A stretch of 64,000 nucleotides of DNA from JANQGH01 sp039177555 (GTDB lineage Bacteria > Pseudomonadota > Alphaproteobacteria > DSM-16000 > Inquilinaceae): the NCBI GenBank assembly GCA_039177555.1, contig JBCDFV010000001.1, positions 124,001-188,000 on the forward strand, in the 5' to 3' direction. Under the pieces are notes generated by a model, which saw only the letters and a list, made by a program, of their open reading frames with translations, was not told the origin of the DNA and did no database searches. Position 1 is the stretch's first letter. Every line of letters begins with the position of its first letter. This document shows, piece by piece, positions 35,428 to 43,788 of this stretch. A program made the translations under genes and the position numbers.

Positions 35428-35754
35428 CTATTTTGAGGCCGGCTTTTTGGCCGTCCGGGTTCGGTTGGTCGTCCGCCTGACCGCCCGCCGGGCCGGGGAG
35501 GCCTTCGCCGCCATCTCGGCCAACTGCGCCTCCAGCTTCTCCACACGGTCGGCCAAAACCTCTTGCTCTGCCCGCGCGGTCGCCGCCATATCGCGCACGA
35601 CCTCGAACTCCTCGCGGCTGACCATGTCGGACCGTGCCAGCACGCGATCGAACCGTTCGCGCACCTGCTGGCCTGCCTCGTCGCGCAGGCCGACAACCGT
35701 GCCGACCGCGCCGGACGCCATGCGCGCCAGATCCTCGATAACCTTGCCGTTCAT
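35428..35754 (-). CDS. ubiK: Ubiquinone biosynthesis accessory factor UbiK
   Basis: A 108-residue BMFP-family protein: an N-terminal amphipathic region (NGKVIEDLARMASGAVGTVVGLRDEAGQQV), a central coiled coil (SREEFEVVRDMAATARAEQEVLADRVEKLEAQLAEM) and a basic tail (RRAVRRTTNRTRTAKK). UbiK helps assemble the ubiquinone biosynthesis complex at lipid. It stands alone, 199 bases from the YbjN gene, and is divergent from hldD. Confidence 0.87.
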   Translation of the reverse strand: MNGKVIEDLARMASGAVGTVVGLRDEAGQQVRERFDRVLARSDMVSREEFEVVRDMAATARAEQEVLADRVEKLEAQLAEMAAKASPARRAVRRTTNRTRTAKKPASK

Positions 35755-35880
35755 ATCGCCTCACGGGGCTTCGCAATTTAGCCGCACTATGCGGCCAGGC
35801 TGGTTGCGTTGCAACAACTCCGCCACACAGCTAATAAGGTCACGATTTCGCCCCGAGGCAAGAAGGCGTCCGAAACGCGT

Positions 35881-36867
35881 ATGATCGTTGTTACCGGCGG
35901 GGCCGGCTTCATCGGATCGAATCTCGTCGCCGCCTTGGAGGAGCGCGGCGAGACTGAGATCGTCGTTTGCGACCGGCTGGGCCAGGAAGACAAGTGGCGC
36001 AATATCGCCAAGCGCGAGCTGGCCGACCTGATTCCGCCCGACGCGCTGCTTGACTGGCTTGGCGCTCATGGCAGTTCGGTCGAGGCCATCTTCCATATGG
36101 GTGCGGTCTCAGCCACAACCGAGCGAGACGCGGACCTGATCGCGCGGCAGAACATCCGACTGCCGATCGATCTGTGGAACCACTGCGCGGCGACGGGGAC
36201 GCGCTTGATCTACGCCTCTTCGGCCGCGACCTATGGCGACGGGTCCGTGGGCTTCGACGACGACGCCAGCATCGAGGGGCTGGCGAAACTGCGGCCCCTA
36301 AACGCCTATGGCTGGTCGAAGCATGTCTTCGACCGGCGGGTCGCTCGCCTGGTTGCCGAAGATCAACCGACGCCGCCGCAATGGGCCGGGTTGAAGTTCT
36401 TCAACGTCTACGGCCCGAACGAATACAACAAGGACGACATGCGCAGCGTCGTCAACAAGCTGACGCCGCAGGTCCAGGCGGGCGAGCCGGCGAAGCTGTT
36501 CCGGTCCTACCATCCGGACTATCCGGACGGCGGACAGCAGCGGGACTTCATCTGGGTCGGCGACTGCGTCGACGTCATGCTGTGGCTTTACGACCAACCG
36601 CAGGTGAGCGGCCTTTACAATGTCGGTACCGGCCAGGCCCGCAGCTGGCGCGATCTGGCCGAGGCGGTGTTCGCGGCCTTGGGCAAGACGCCAGTGATCG
36701 AATTCGTCGACATGCCCGAGGGGCTGCGCGAAAAGTACCAGAACTTCACGCAAGCGGAGATGGCGAAGCTGCGCGCCGCCGGCTATGACCGACCGTTCAC
36801 AGCGCTGGAGGACGGTGTCCGGCGCTATGTCCAAGACTATCTGACCCAGCCCGACCCCTATCGCTAG
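35881..36867 (+). CDS. hldD: ADP-L-glycero-D-manno-heptose 6-epimerase
   Basis: A 328-residue SDR-type epimerase converting ADP-D-glycero- to ADP-L-glycero-manno-heptose for the lipopolysaccharide core. The Rossmann motif GGAGFIGSNLV is at residue 6-16, the Ser/Tyr-Lys site in YASSAATYGDG and NAYGWSKHVFD (YxxxK), and the family segment KFFNVYGPNEYNKDDMRSVV is clear. The ATG at 35881 begins directly at the cofactor motif. It precedes lgt by 12 bases and heads the plus-strand run to pgeF. Its presence implies heptose in the core. Confidence 0.95.
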   Translation: MIVVTGGAGFIGSNLVAALEERGETEIVVCDRLGQEDKWRNIAKRELADLIPPDALLDWLGAHGSSVEAIFHMGAVSATTERDADLIARQNIRLPIDLWNHCAATGTRLIYASSAATYGDGSVGFDDDASIEGLAKLRPLNAYGWSKHVFDRRVARLVAEDQPTPPQWAGLKFFNVYGPNEYNKDDMRSVVNKLTPQVQAGEPAKLFRSYHPDYPDGGQQRDFIWVGDCVDVMLWLYDQPQVSGLYNVGTGQARSWRDLAEAVFAALGKTPVIEFVDMPEGLREKYQNFTQAEMAKLRAAGYDRPFTALEDGVRRYVQDYLTQPDPYR

Positions 36868-36879
36868 GCGTTCCCATCC

Positions 36880-37704
36880 ATGTCCTTGTTTGCCCTGCCC
36901 TTCCCGGCCATCGATCCTGTCGCGTTCGAGCTCGGCCCCCTGGTCGTGCGCTGGTACGCGCTCTCCTATCTGGTCGGGTTCGTGGCCGGCTGGCGGCTCG
37001 CCATCTATCTCGGCCGGCGCTCGCCGATCCGGCCCAACGGCGAGGATGCGGACGCGTTCATCGTTTGGGCGATCATCGGCGTCATCCTGGGCGGGCGCCT
37101 AGGCTATGTCCTGTTCTACAATTTGCCGGTTTATGCCGATAACCCGCTTTCGGCGCTGAGGATCTGGGAAGGCGGCATGGCCTTTCACGGCGGCCTGATC
37201 GGCATGCTGCTGGCCATGTTCATCTTTGCGCGGGTGCGCGGCTTTCGCTTCCTCGCACTCGGCGATCTGATCGCGGCGGTGGTGCCGATCGGCATCTTCT
37301 TCGGGCGCATCGCCAACTTCGTCAATGGCGAGCTCTATGGTCGGGTCAGCGATGTTGCGTGGGCGGTCGAGTTTCCAGCCGGCGGCGGGCTGCCGCGCCA
37401 CCCCAGCCAGCTTTACGAAGCCTTCCTGGAAGGTCTGGTGCTGTTCATCGTCATGATGGTGATGATGCGCAGCCAGCGCCTGCGCGCGCGGCCCGGCACG
37501 ATCGGCGGCACCTTCCTGATGCTGTACGGTGTGTTCCGGTTCCTGGTCGAGTTCGTGCGTGAACCGGACGGGCAGCTAGGCTTCTTGTGGTTGGGAGCGA
37601 CCATGGGCCAGCTTCTCTCCGTGCCGATGATCCTGCTCGGCCTGGCTCTGGTGATCTTCGCACGGCCCGTCCCGGCCGAAGAACCGGCACCGAAGGCAGC
37701 ATGA
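36880..37704 (+). CDS. lgt: Prolipoprotein diacylglyceryl transferase
   Basis: A 274-residue membrane enzyme that attaches diacylglycerol to the lipobox cysteine of prolipoproteins. Seven helices are predicted. The Lgt signature GRIANFVNGELYGR is at about residue 147-160, and GLPRHPSQLYEAFLEG and FLVEFVREPDGQLG follow. The stop overlaps the midA start in ATGA. Lipoprotein maturation and lipopolysaccharide heptose genes thus lie together in an envelope-oriented unit. Confidence 0.97.
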   Translation: MSLFALPFPAIDPVAFELGPLVVRWYALSYLVGFVAGWRLAIYLGRRSPIRPNGEDADAFIVWAIIGVILGGRLGYVLFYNLPVYADNPLSALRIWEGGMAFHGGLIGMLLAMFIFARVRGFRFLALGDLIAAVVPIGIFFGRIANFVNGELYGRVSDVAWAVEFPAGGGLPRHPSQLYEAFLEGLVLFIVMMVMMRSQRLRARPGTIGGTFLMLYGVFRFLVEFVREPDGQLGFLWLGATMGQLLSVPMILLGLALVIFARPVPAEEPAPKAA

Positions 37705-38789
37705 CGCCGCTGCTGGCGCTGCTGAAGCGGCGCATTGCGGCGGAAGGCCCGATCACGGTGGCAACCTATATGGCCGAGGTGCTGGGACATCCCAAGCACG
37801 GCTATTACATGACCCGCGATCCCCTCGGTCAGGCGGGCGACTTCACCACCGCGCCAGAGATCAGCCAGGTGTTCGGCGAGTTGCTGGGCCTGTGGTGCGC
37901 CGATGTCTGGCTGCGCCTCGGCCGGCCGGACCCGGTGCTGTGGCTGGAGCTTGGGCCGGGGCGCGGCACGCTGATGCAGGATGCCTGGCGCGCGACCAAA
38001 GCCGTGCCCGGATTTCATCAGGCCGTGCGCCTCTACCTGCTGGAAACCAGCCCGGTGCTGAGGCAGCGGCAGGCGGCCTTGCTGCAAGACGCCGGGCCGA
38101 GCTGGATCGAACGGCTGGCGGATCTGCCGGACGGACCGCTGCTGGCCATCGCCAACGAGTTTTTCGATGCCCTGCCGATCCGCCAGTTTCAGATGACCGA
38201 GACCGGCTGGCGCGAACGCCTGATCGCCTGGGACGAGATTAACGACGCCCTGTCGTTCGCCTTGGCGCCGCATGAGGATCCGGCGATGCATCTCATCCCA
38301 TCGTCGGTGAGGCAGGCACCGCCGGGGGCGATCGCGGAGATCTGCCCGACCGGCATATCCATCGCCTCGGAACTGGGCCGCCGAATCGGCAGCGCGGGCG
38401 GTAGCGCAGCGATCATCGATTACGGCCCCCTTGCGTCAGCCGCCGGCGACAGCTTTCAGGCCGTACGTGGCCATGAGTTCGCCGATCCGCTCGACCGGCC
38501 GGGCGAGAGCGACCTAACGGCCCATGTCGATTTTCGAACCCTTGCCAAGGCAGCCACCGAGGCCGGCACGGCTGTCGATCGCCTGGAAACGCAACGAGCA
38601 TTCCTGACGGATCTGGGGATCGCCCAACGCGCAGCGGCACTCCGAGCCAACGCTAGCCGCGAGCAGCGCGAGGCAATCGACGCCGCGTTGCACCGGTTGA
38701 CCGGCACCACGTCGGATGCGATGGGCGAACTGTTCAAGGTCTTGACCCTTGTCTCGCCCGGCCTGGCAACCGACACTGCCGCCCCATGA
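37701..38789 (+). CDS. SAM-dependent methyltransferase, MidA/NDUFAF7 family
   Basis: A 362-residue protein. The DUF185 pattern is seen: GHPKHGYYMTRDPLGQAGDFTTAPEISQVFGELLGLW near residue 30, then a Rossmann SAM motif WLELGPGRGTLM near residue 82 and LAIANEFFDALPIRQF. In mitochondria the NDUFAF7 homologue methylates an arginine of a complex I subunit. A similar role in NADH dehydrogenase assembly is likely but not shown. It overlaps lgt and pgeF by 4 bases on each side. Confidence 0.9.
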   Translation: MTPLLALLKRRIAAEGPITVATYMAEVLGHPKHGYYMTRDPLGQAGDFTTAPEISQVFGELLGLWCADVWLRLGRPDPVLWLELGPGRGTLMQDAWRATKAVPGFHQAVRLYLLETSPVLRQRQAALLQDAGPSWIERLADLPDGPLLAIANEFFDALPIRQFQMTETGWRERLIAWDEINDALSFALAPHEDPAMHLIPSSVRQAPPGAIAEICPTGISIASELGRRIGSAGGSAAIIDYGPLASAAGDSFQAVRGHEFADPLDRPGESDLTAHVDFRTLAKAATEAGTAVDRLETQRAFLTDLGIAQRAAALRANASREQREAIDAALHRLTGTTSDAMGELFKVLTLVSPGLATDTAAP

Positions 38790-39553
38790 TCACGCTTCCG
38801 CCCCTGTCAGACATTCCCGGCCTCCGGCACGCTTTCTTCGGCCGCGAGGGCGGGGTCAGCGACGGGCTCTACGCGTCGCGCAATGTTGGCTTCGGCTCAA
38901 AGGACGACCCGGCGCTGGTGGCTGAGAACCGGCGGCGCTGCCAGGTTGATCTGCACCCGGACGCGCCGCCCCTGGTGACGGTCTATCAGATCCACAGCGC
39001 CGACGTCGTCCGGGTGGACACGCCGTGGGAACATGCGGATGCGCCCAAGGCCGACGCACTGGTCACCAGTCGGCCCGGCATCATCCTGGGCACGCTGGCG
39101 GCCGACTGCGCGCCGATCCTGCTGGTGGACCCGGTGGCGCGCGTGATTGGCGCCGCCCATGCCGGCTGGCCGGGCGCGTTGAAGGGCGTCGCCGAGGCAA
39201 CCGTCGATGCCATGGTCGCGCTGGGCGCGGAGCCCGCCGCGATCGTTTCGGTCATCGGCCCGCGAATCGGCGCGGCGTCCTATGAGATCGGACCGGAGTT
39301 TCGTGACCGCTTCGTCAGTCACGACCCCGCCTGCGCCAACCTCTTCGCCACGGCCGAACGGCCCGACCATCACTATTTCGACCTCGGCGGTTATGTCGCC
39401 AGGCGACTGTCGGCGCGTGGTGTCGGGTCGGTCGTCCTGGCCCCGTACGACACGCTGAAGGACGAGCGGGCCTTCTTCAGCTACCGACGATCCTGCCACC
39501 GCCAGGAACCCGACTACGGGCGCCAGCTTTCGGCCATCATGCTGGACGCTTGA
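38786..39553 (+). CDS. pgeF: Peptidoglycan editing factor PgeF (YfiH, laccase-domain)
   Basis: A 255-residue cytoplasmic protein. Motifs are AFFGREGGVSDGLYASRNVGFGSKDD, the metal-site HSADVV, LAADCAPILLVDP with its Cys, and GAAHAGWPGALKG. PgeF hydrolyses wrongly made UDP-MurNAc-L-Ser so that peptidoglycan carries L-Ala; related proteins have purine nucleoside activity. The start ATG overlaps the midA stop. It is the last clearly identified gene of the hldD-lgt-midA-pgeF run. Confidence 0.93.
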   Translation: MITLPPLSDIPGLRHAFFGREGGVSDGLYASRNVGFGSKDDPALVAENRRRCQVDLHPDAPPLVTVYQIHSADVVRVDTPWEHADAPKADALVTSRPGIILGTLAADCAPILLVDPVARVIGAAHAGWPGALKGVAEATVDAMVALGAEPAAIVSVIGPRIGAASYEIGPEFRDRFVSHDPACANLFATAERPDHHYFDLGGYVARRLSARGVGSVVLAPYDTLKDERAFFSYRRSCHRQEPDYGRQLSAIMLDA

Positions 39554-39556
39554 ACC

Positions 39557-39631
39557 ATGCCGTACCTGTGGATGCTGGCCGCGTTTTGCCTTATCGGCCT
39601 CCTGGCCTTCTGCGTGCCGCCAGTTTTGTGA
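39557..39631 (+). CDS. Possible 24-residue hydrophobic peptide
   Basis: An ATG four bases after pgeF opens a 25-codon frame whose product is almost wholly hydrophobic (WMLAAFCLIGLLAFC) and could form one membrane helix. It lies close enough to pgeF to be translated from the same mRNA. No ribosome site better than GACGCTTGA is seen, and no family is known, so it may be chance. Confidence 0.25.
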   Translation: MPYLWMLAAFCLIGLLAFCVPPVL

Positions 39632-39650
39632 CAATTTCATGATCGGGCCG

Positions 39651-39679
39651 TTGAAAGGCCCCCACCACGCTGATATACC
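39651..39679 (+). promoter_or_regulatory. Probable housekeeping promoter of prs
   Basis: TTGAAA (39651-39656) and TATACC (39674-39679) are separated by 17 bases, which fits a sigma-70-type promoter. Transcription would begin near 39686, giving an untranslated leader of about 45 bases before the prs ATG at 39731. A GGGCC-n7-GGCCC inverted repeat overlaps the -35 element (about 39645-39661). Confidence 0.5.
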
Positions 39680-39730
39680 CGGCGCGCGACCGCCGCCTGA
39701 CCAGCCGCCTTCCGCCCGAGGCCAGCGACC

Positions 39731-40666
39731 ATGAAGATTATCGCCGGGAACAGCAATCGCCCGCTCAGCGAGGCAATTGCCGCCTACCTCGAGGTGCCGC
39801 TGTGCAAGGCGAGCATTCGACGGTTTTCCGACATGGAAGTCTTCGTCGAGATCCTGGAAAACGTGCGCGGCGAGGATGTCTTCGTCATCCAGTCGACCAG
39901 CTATCCGGCCAACGACAATCTGATGGAACTGCTGGTCAGCATGGACGCGCTGAGGCGCGGGTCCGCCCGGCGCATCACGGCCGTGCTGCCCTATTTCGGC
40001 TATGCCCGTCAGGACCGGAAGACCAGCCCACGCTCACCCATTTCGGCCAAGCTGGTCGCCAACCTGATTACCCAGGCCGGGGCCGATCGGGTGCTGACGC
40101 TGGACCTGCATGCCGGCCAGATCCAGGGCTTCTTCGACATTCCGGTGGACAATCTGGTCTCAGCACCGGTGTTCGCCCGCGACATCAAGGACACCGCCAA
40201 GGGCAATGGCGACCTGACCATCGTCTCGCCCGATGTCGGCGGCGTGATCCGGGCGCGCAACATTGCGCGCCGGCTGGACGTGGATCTCGCCATCATCGAC
40301 AAAAGGCGCGAACGTGCTGGCGTGTCGGAGGTTATGAACATCATCGGCGATGTCGAAGGCCAGCGCTGCCTGCTGGTCGACGATATCGTCGACAGCGCCG
40401 GCACCCTGTGCAACGCCGCCGTTGCCCTAAGCGAGGCCGGTGCAAAGACAGTCAGCGCCTATGTCACCCATGGCGTCCTGTCCGGTGGCGCCGTCAGCCG
40501 GGTGTCGTCGTCGCCCATGAGCGAGCTTGTCACCACCGACAGCATCCTGGCGACCGAGGCAGTTCGGGTCAGCCAAAACAGCAGGCAAATCAGCATCGCG
40601 CCGCTGATCGGCGAGGCCATGAAACGCATCAGTGAGGAACGCTCGGTTTCCAGCCTGTTTGCGTAG
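39731..40666 (+). CDS. prs: Ribose-phosphate pyrophosphokinase
   Basis: A 311-residue PRPP synthase, transferring pyrophosphate from ATP to ribose 5-phosphate for nucleotides, histidine and tryptophan. The flexible-loop/ATP region [20 protein letters not shown], the ribose-phosphate site [27 protein letters not shown], and the PRPP loop [16 protein letters not shown] are all present. A promoter candidate lies 52 bases upstream. A SnoaL-type gene separates it from rplY, with which it is often neighbour in alphaproteobacteria. Confidence 0.97.
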   Translation: MKIIAGNSNRPLSEAIAAYLEVPLCKASIRRFSDMEVFVEILENVRGEDVFVIQSTSYPANDNLMELLVSMDALRRGSARRITAVLPYFGYARQDRKTSPRSPISAKLVANLITQAGADRVLTLDLHAGQIQGFFDIPVDNLVSAPVFARDIKDTAKGNGDLTIVSPDVGGVIRARNIARRLDVDLAIIDKRRERAGVSEVMNIIGDVEGQRCLLVDDIVDSAGTLCNAAVALSEAGAKTVSAYVTHGVLSGGAVSRVSSSPMSELVTTDSILATEAVRVSQNSRQISIAPLIGEAMKRISEERSVSSLFA

Positions 40667-40688
40667 GATCCGGTGAAAGGAGGGCGCA

Positions 40689-41084
40689 ATGACGAGCGAA
40701 GACCTGGCGGCCATTGTCAGCCGCTTCGTCGGGGCGTTTGACGACGCCGATTTGGAGACCATCTCTGCATGTCTTGCAGAGGATGTCGTGGCCGAGGTCA
40801 CGCAGCGCGATGCCAGCACCATCGAGCTTCACGGGCGGGACGCTTACATGGCCAACGTCGAGGCGCTGGACATTCCCACCGTGCGGCCGCGCGTCTGGAT
40901 CACCCAGATCGCCAAGGTTTCCGAAGACCAAGTGCTGTTCATGGTCGAAGGCAAGATCGAACGCAAGGGCCGCAAGCTGCACAATCACGCGGCCTATCTG
41001 ATGACGATCAGGGGAGACCAGATCGCGCGGATTTGGATGGTCGAGGCGCTGCCCGAAGAAAGCGATACGTTCTGGAAATCCTAG
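40689..41084 (+). CDS. NTF2-like / SnoaL-fold protein
   Basis: A 131-residue single-domain protein with the cone-shaped NTF2 pattern: a first helix (AAIVSRFVGAFDDADLETISACLAEDVVAEV), HGRDAYMANVEAL, and C-terminal strands (LHNHAAYLMTIRGDQIARIWMVEALPEE). SnoaL-like proteins act as isomerases, cyclases or ligand binders, and catalytic residues cannot be assigned. It lies 22 bases after prs with AAAGGAGGG before the ATG, an excellent ribosome site. Role unknown. Confidence 0.82.
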   Translation: MTSEDLAAIVSRFVGAFDDADLETISACLAEDVVAEVTQRDASTIELHGRDAYMANVEALDIPTVRPRVWITQIAKVSEDQVLFMVEGKIERKGRKLHNHAAYLMTIRGDQIARIWMVEALPEESDTFWKS

Positions 41085-41106
41085 CTTGTCTGGTATCCCA
41101 GGCCAT

Positions 41107-41252
41107 CGGCTTCGCATAGAAGCCGGGCCTTAGGCATTGCCGCCGCGCCTCCCCGCCAACACATGGCTGGACGCGGCCCGGAACGGCTGCTATACAGCCG
41201 CGCCTCGCCATCGGGCGAGACGTGAACGCCGACACCCCTGGAGGTCGGCGTT
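41107..41252 (+). promoter_or_regulatory. Hairpin-rich leader of rplY
   Basis: Four exact stems occur in the 195-base gap before rplY: CGGCTTC/GAAGCCG (41107-41125), CGGCTG/CAGCCG (41184-41200), CTCGCC/GGCGAG (41204-41219) and AACGCCGAC/GTCGGCGTT (41225-41252). The last is followed by TATTGCTT, a poor T-run, so it may end upstream transcription or serve as an mRNA leader structure. Ribosomal-protein genes often have such autoregulatory leaders; no known leader family is recognised. Confidence 0.45.
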
Positions 41253-41279
41253 ATTGCTTGTGAACATAGGAGAGATCCC

Positions 41280-41954
41280 ATGGCCGAGACGATCGAGATT
41301 GTCGCCGAGGTGCGGGAGCGAGCCGGTAAGGGGGCAGCTCGGGCCGTACGTCGTCAAAACAAGGTTCCCGCCGTGATCTACGGCGACAAGAAGCCCCCCG
41401 TCGCCATCTCGCTGGATGGGCAAGCCCTCAGCCAGATGCTGCGCGACCCGGCGTTCCTGACCCACCTGTACAGTCTGAAGGTCGGCAACGACGCCCATCA
41501 GGTGCTGGTCCGCGACGTGCAGATGGACCCGGTGCGCGACGAACCGTTGCATCTGGATTTTCTGCGGGTCAGCGAGCGCACCGAAATCGCCATCGAGGTG
41601 CCGGTGCAGTTCATCAACGAGGATGACTCGCCTGGCCTGAAGGCGGGCGGCGTGCTGAACGTCGTGCGCTACGCGATCGAGGTCACCTGTCGCGCGAACG
41701 CCATTCCGGAGAACATCACCGTGGATCTGAGCGGCTCGGAACTGGGCGACTCGATCCACATCAGCCACATCGCCCTGCCGGACGGCGTGCAGCCGACCAT
41801 CACCGACCGTGACTTCACGGTGGCGACGATTGCCGCGCCATCGGCCCTGAAGTCCGAGGCGGAAGAAGAGGCGGAGGCCGCCGAGGCTGGCGAAGGCGAA
41901 GCCGAAGCCGCAGCGGACGACGCTGGCGGCGACGAAGGGGCGTCGGAAGAGTAG
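41280..41954 (+). CDS. rplY: Large-subunit ribosomal protein L25 (general stress protein Ctc type)
   Basis: A 224-residue two-domain L25. The N-terminal 5S rRNA-binding domain reads VAEVRERAGKGAARAVRRQNKVPAVIYG, the second TL5/Ctc domain holds VPVQFINEDDSPGLKAGGVLNVVR and LSGSELGDSIHISHIALPDGV. It ends in a long acidic Glu/Ala tail (EAEEEAEAAEAGEGEAE), common in alphaproteobacterial L25. GGAGAG precedes the ATG at 41280. It begins the rplY-pth-ychF unit. Confidence 0.95.
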   Translation: MAETIEIVAEVRERAGKGAARAVRRQNKVPAVIYGDKKPPVAISLDGQALSQMLRDPAFLTHLYSLKVGNDAHQVLVRDVQMDPVRDEPLHLDFLRVSERTEIAIEVPVQFINEDDSPGLKAGGVLNVVRYAIEVTCRANAIPENITVDLSGSELGDSIHISHIALPDGVQPTITDRDFTVATIAAPSALKSEAEEEAEAAEAGEGEAEAAADDAGGDEGASEE

Positions 41955-42004
41955 CCACCACCCGGCTGCCGCCCGCCCCCTGGGCCCTGGGAGCCCGTTG
42001 AGCG

Positions 42005-42610
42005 ATGATCCTGATCGTCGGCCTCGGCAATCCCGGGGCCAAGTACGCCTACAACAGGCACAATATCGGCTGGCTGGCGCTGGACGATATTGCCGAGCGC
42101 CACGGCTTCGGCCCCTTTCGCAAGAAGTTCAAAGGGGTCGTTGCCGAGGGCCGGTTGGCGGGCGATCGCGCCCTGCTGCTGAAGCCCCACACCTACATGA
42201 ACGACAGCGGCAAGTCGGTGGCCCAGGCGGCGCGGTTTTTCAAGGTGCCGCCGGATCGGGTGATCGTCATCTATGACGAGCTTGACCTGGCGCAGGGCAA
42301 GTGTCGGGCGAAACGGGGCGGCGGCGGTGCCGGCCACAACGGCATTCGGTCGATCGACAGCCATATGGCCCACGACTATTGGCGCGTGCGCCTGGGCATT
42401 GGGCATCCCGGCGACCGGCACCGCGTGCGCAGCCATGTCCTCAGCGATTTCAGCGACGCGGACGAGGATTGGCTGGACCCGCTGTTGGAAGCCGTCGCCG
42501 AGGCGATTCCTCTGTTGGCCGATGGCGAGAACGAGAAGTTCATGACCAAGGTGGCCCTGTTGACATCGAAGAAGAAACCCGCGCCGCCAAAGAGCGCCGC
42601 GGACGGTTAG
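42005..42610 (+). CDS. pth: Peptidyl-tRNA hydrolase
   Basis: A 201-residue enzyme that frees tRNA from peptidyl-tRNA dropped by ribosomes. Motifs are LIVGLGNPGAKYAYNRHNIGW with the catalytic His near residue 20, KPHTYMNDSGKSV, IVIYDELDLAQGKCRAKRGGGGAGHNGIRS and RVRLGIGHPG. The order rplY-pth-ychF is common in bacteria. The C-terminal lysine-rich tail (TSKKKPAPPKS) is not part of the core. Confidence 0.96.
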   Translation: MILIVGLGNPGAKYAYNRHNIGWLALDDIAERHGFGPFRKKFKGVVAEGRLAGDRALLLKPHTYMNDSGKSVAQAARFFKVPPDRVIVIYDELDLAQGKCRAKRGGGGAGHNGIRSIDSHMAHDYWRVRLGIGHPGDRHRVRSHVLSDFSDADEDWLDPLLEAVAEAIPLLADGENEKFMTKVALLTSKKKPAPPKSAADG

Positions 42611-42622
42611 AAAGGCACACCG

Positions 42623-43717
42623 ATGGGTTTCAGATGCGGCATCGTCGGCTTGCCGAATGTGGGCAAGTCCACCCTGTTCAACGCCCTGACCGCGACGCAG
42701 GCGGCGGAGGCGGCAAACTACCCGTTCTGCACCATCGATCCCAATGTCGGGCGCGTGGGCGTGCCGGACAGCCGCCTGGACAGGCTGGCGGAGCTGGGAA
42801 GGTCGGCCAAGGTGATCCCGACCCAGCTTGAGTTCGTCGATATTGCCGGCCTGGTGCGCGGCGCCTCGAAGGGCGAAGGGCTGGGCAATCAGTTCCTGGC
42901 CAACATCCGCGAGGTCGATGCCATTCTGCACGTGTTGCGCTGCTTCGACGGCGAGGTGACCCATGTCGACGGCTCGGTTGACCCGGTCCGTGACGCGGAA
43001 ACGGTCAAGACCGAACTGATGATCGCCGATCTGGAAAGCCTTGAGCGCCGGCTGGAGGCCCAGACAAAGAAGGCGCGCGGCTGCGACAAGGAGGCGAAGG
43101 CACAGATCGCCTTGATGGAACGAGTCGTGACCCTGCTGGAAGACGGCAAGCCAGCGCGCGAGCTGGACATCCCGGCTGACGAGGCCAAGGCGTTTCGCGA
43201 TCTGCAACTGCTGACCGCCAAGCCGGTACTGTATGTCTGCAATGTCGCCGAGGACGAAGCGGCGACCGGCAATACGTACAGCCAGGCGGTGGCCAAGATG
43301 GCCCAGGCGGAGGCGGCGGAGGCCGTGGTCATCTCTGCTGCGATCGAGGCTGAACTGGCCCAGCTTGACGCCGAGGAGGGCGCGGAGTTCCTGGACAGTG
43401 TGGGGCTGGAGGAGGCCGGGCTGAACAAGGTCATCCGCGCCGGCTATCGCCTGCTGGGCCTGATCACCTTCTTCACCGTCGGGCCGAAGGAGGCGCGCGC
43501 CTGGACCGTGACACGGGGGTCGACCGCGCCGGAGGCGGCCGGCGTCATTCACACGGACTTTCAGCGCGGCTTCATCCGGGCCGAGACGATCGACTATGCC
43601 GACTTCGTCACGCTCGGCGGCGAAACCGCCGCCAAGGACGCCGGCAAAATGCGCCAGGAGGGCAAGGAATACCTCGTCAAGGATGGCGACGTCTTCCACT
43701 TCCGCTTCAATGTCTAA
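42623..43717 (+). CDS. ychF: Redox-regulated ATPase YchF
   Basis: A 364-residue Obg-family P-loop protein that prefers ATP. G1 is GLPNVGKSTLFNALT at residue 8-22, G3 is FVDIAGLVRGASKGEGLGNQFL, an NKxD-like region is in LYVCNVAEDE, and the C-terminal TGS domain includes TDFQRGFIRAETIDYADFV. It has a role in translation and stress response. The gene ends in TAA at the first of three 15-bp tandem repeats. Confidence 0.96.
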   Translation: MGFRCGIVGLPNVGKSTLFNALTATQAAEAANYPFCTIDPNVGRVGVPDSRLDRLAELGRSAKVIPTQLEFVDIAGLVRGASKGEGLGNQFLANIREVDAILHVLRCFDGEVTHVDGSVDPVRDAETVKTELMIADLESLERRLEAQTKKARGCDKEAKAQIALMERVVTLLEDGKPARELDIPADEAKAFRDLQLLTAKPVLYVCNVAEDEAATGNTYSQAVAKMAQAEAAEAVVISAAIEAELAQLDAEEGAEFLDSVGLEEAGLNKVIRAGYRLLGLITFFTVGPKEARAWTVTRGSTAPEAAGVIHTDFQRGFIRAETIDYADFVTLGGETAAKDAGKMRQEGKEYLVKDGDVFHFRFNV

Positions 43718-43759
43718 GTGAATTGGGTTTAAGTGATTTGAGTCTGAGTGAATTGGCGC
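43715..43759. repeat. Three imperfect tandem 15-bp repeats at the end of ychF
   Basis: TAAGTGAATTGGGTT, TAAGTGATTTGAGTC and TGAGTGAATTGGCGC follow directly, the first starting with the ychF stop codon. Because the unit is a multiple of three, the stop is repeated in frame as TAA, then TAA/TGA, then TGA. It looks like local slippage. Confidence 0.6.
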
Positions 43760-43788
43760 GCGGAGCGCCGCTTCGCTAAGCTCGGTCG

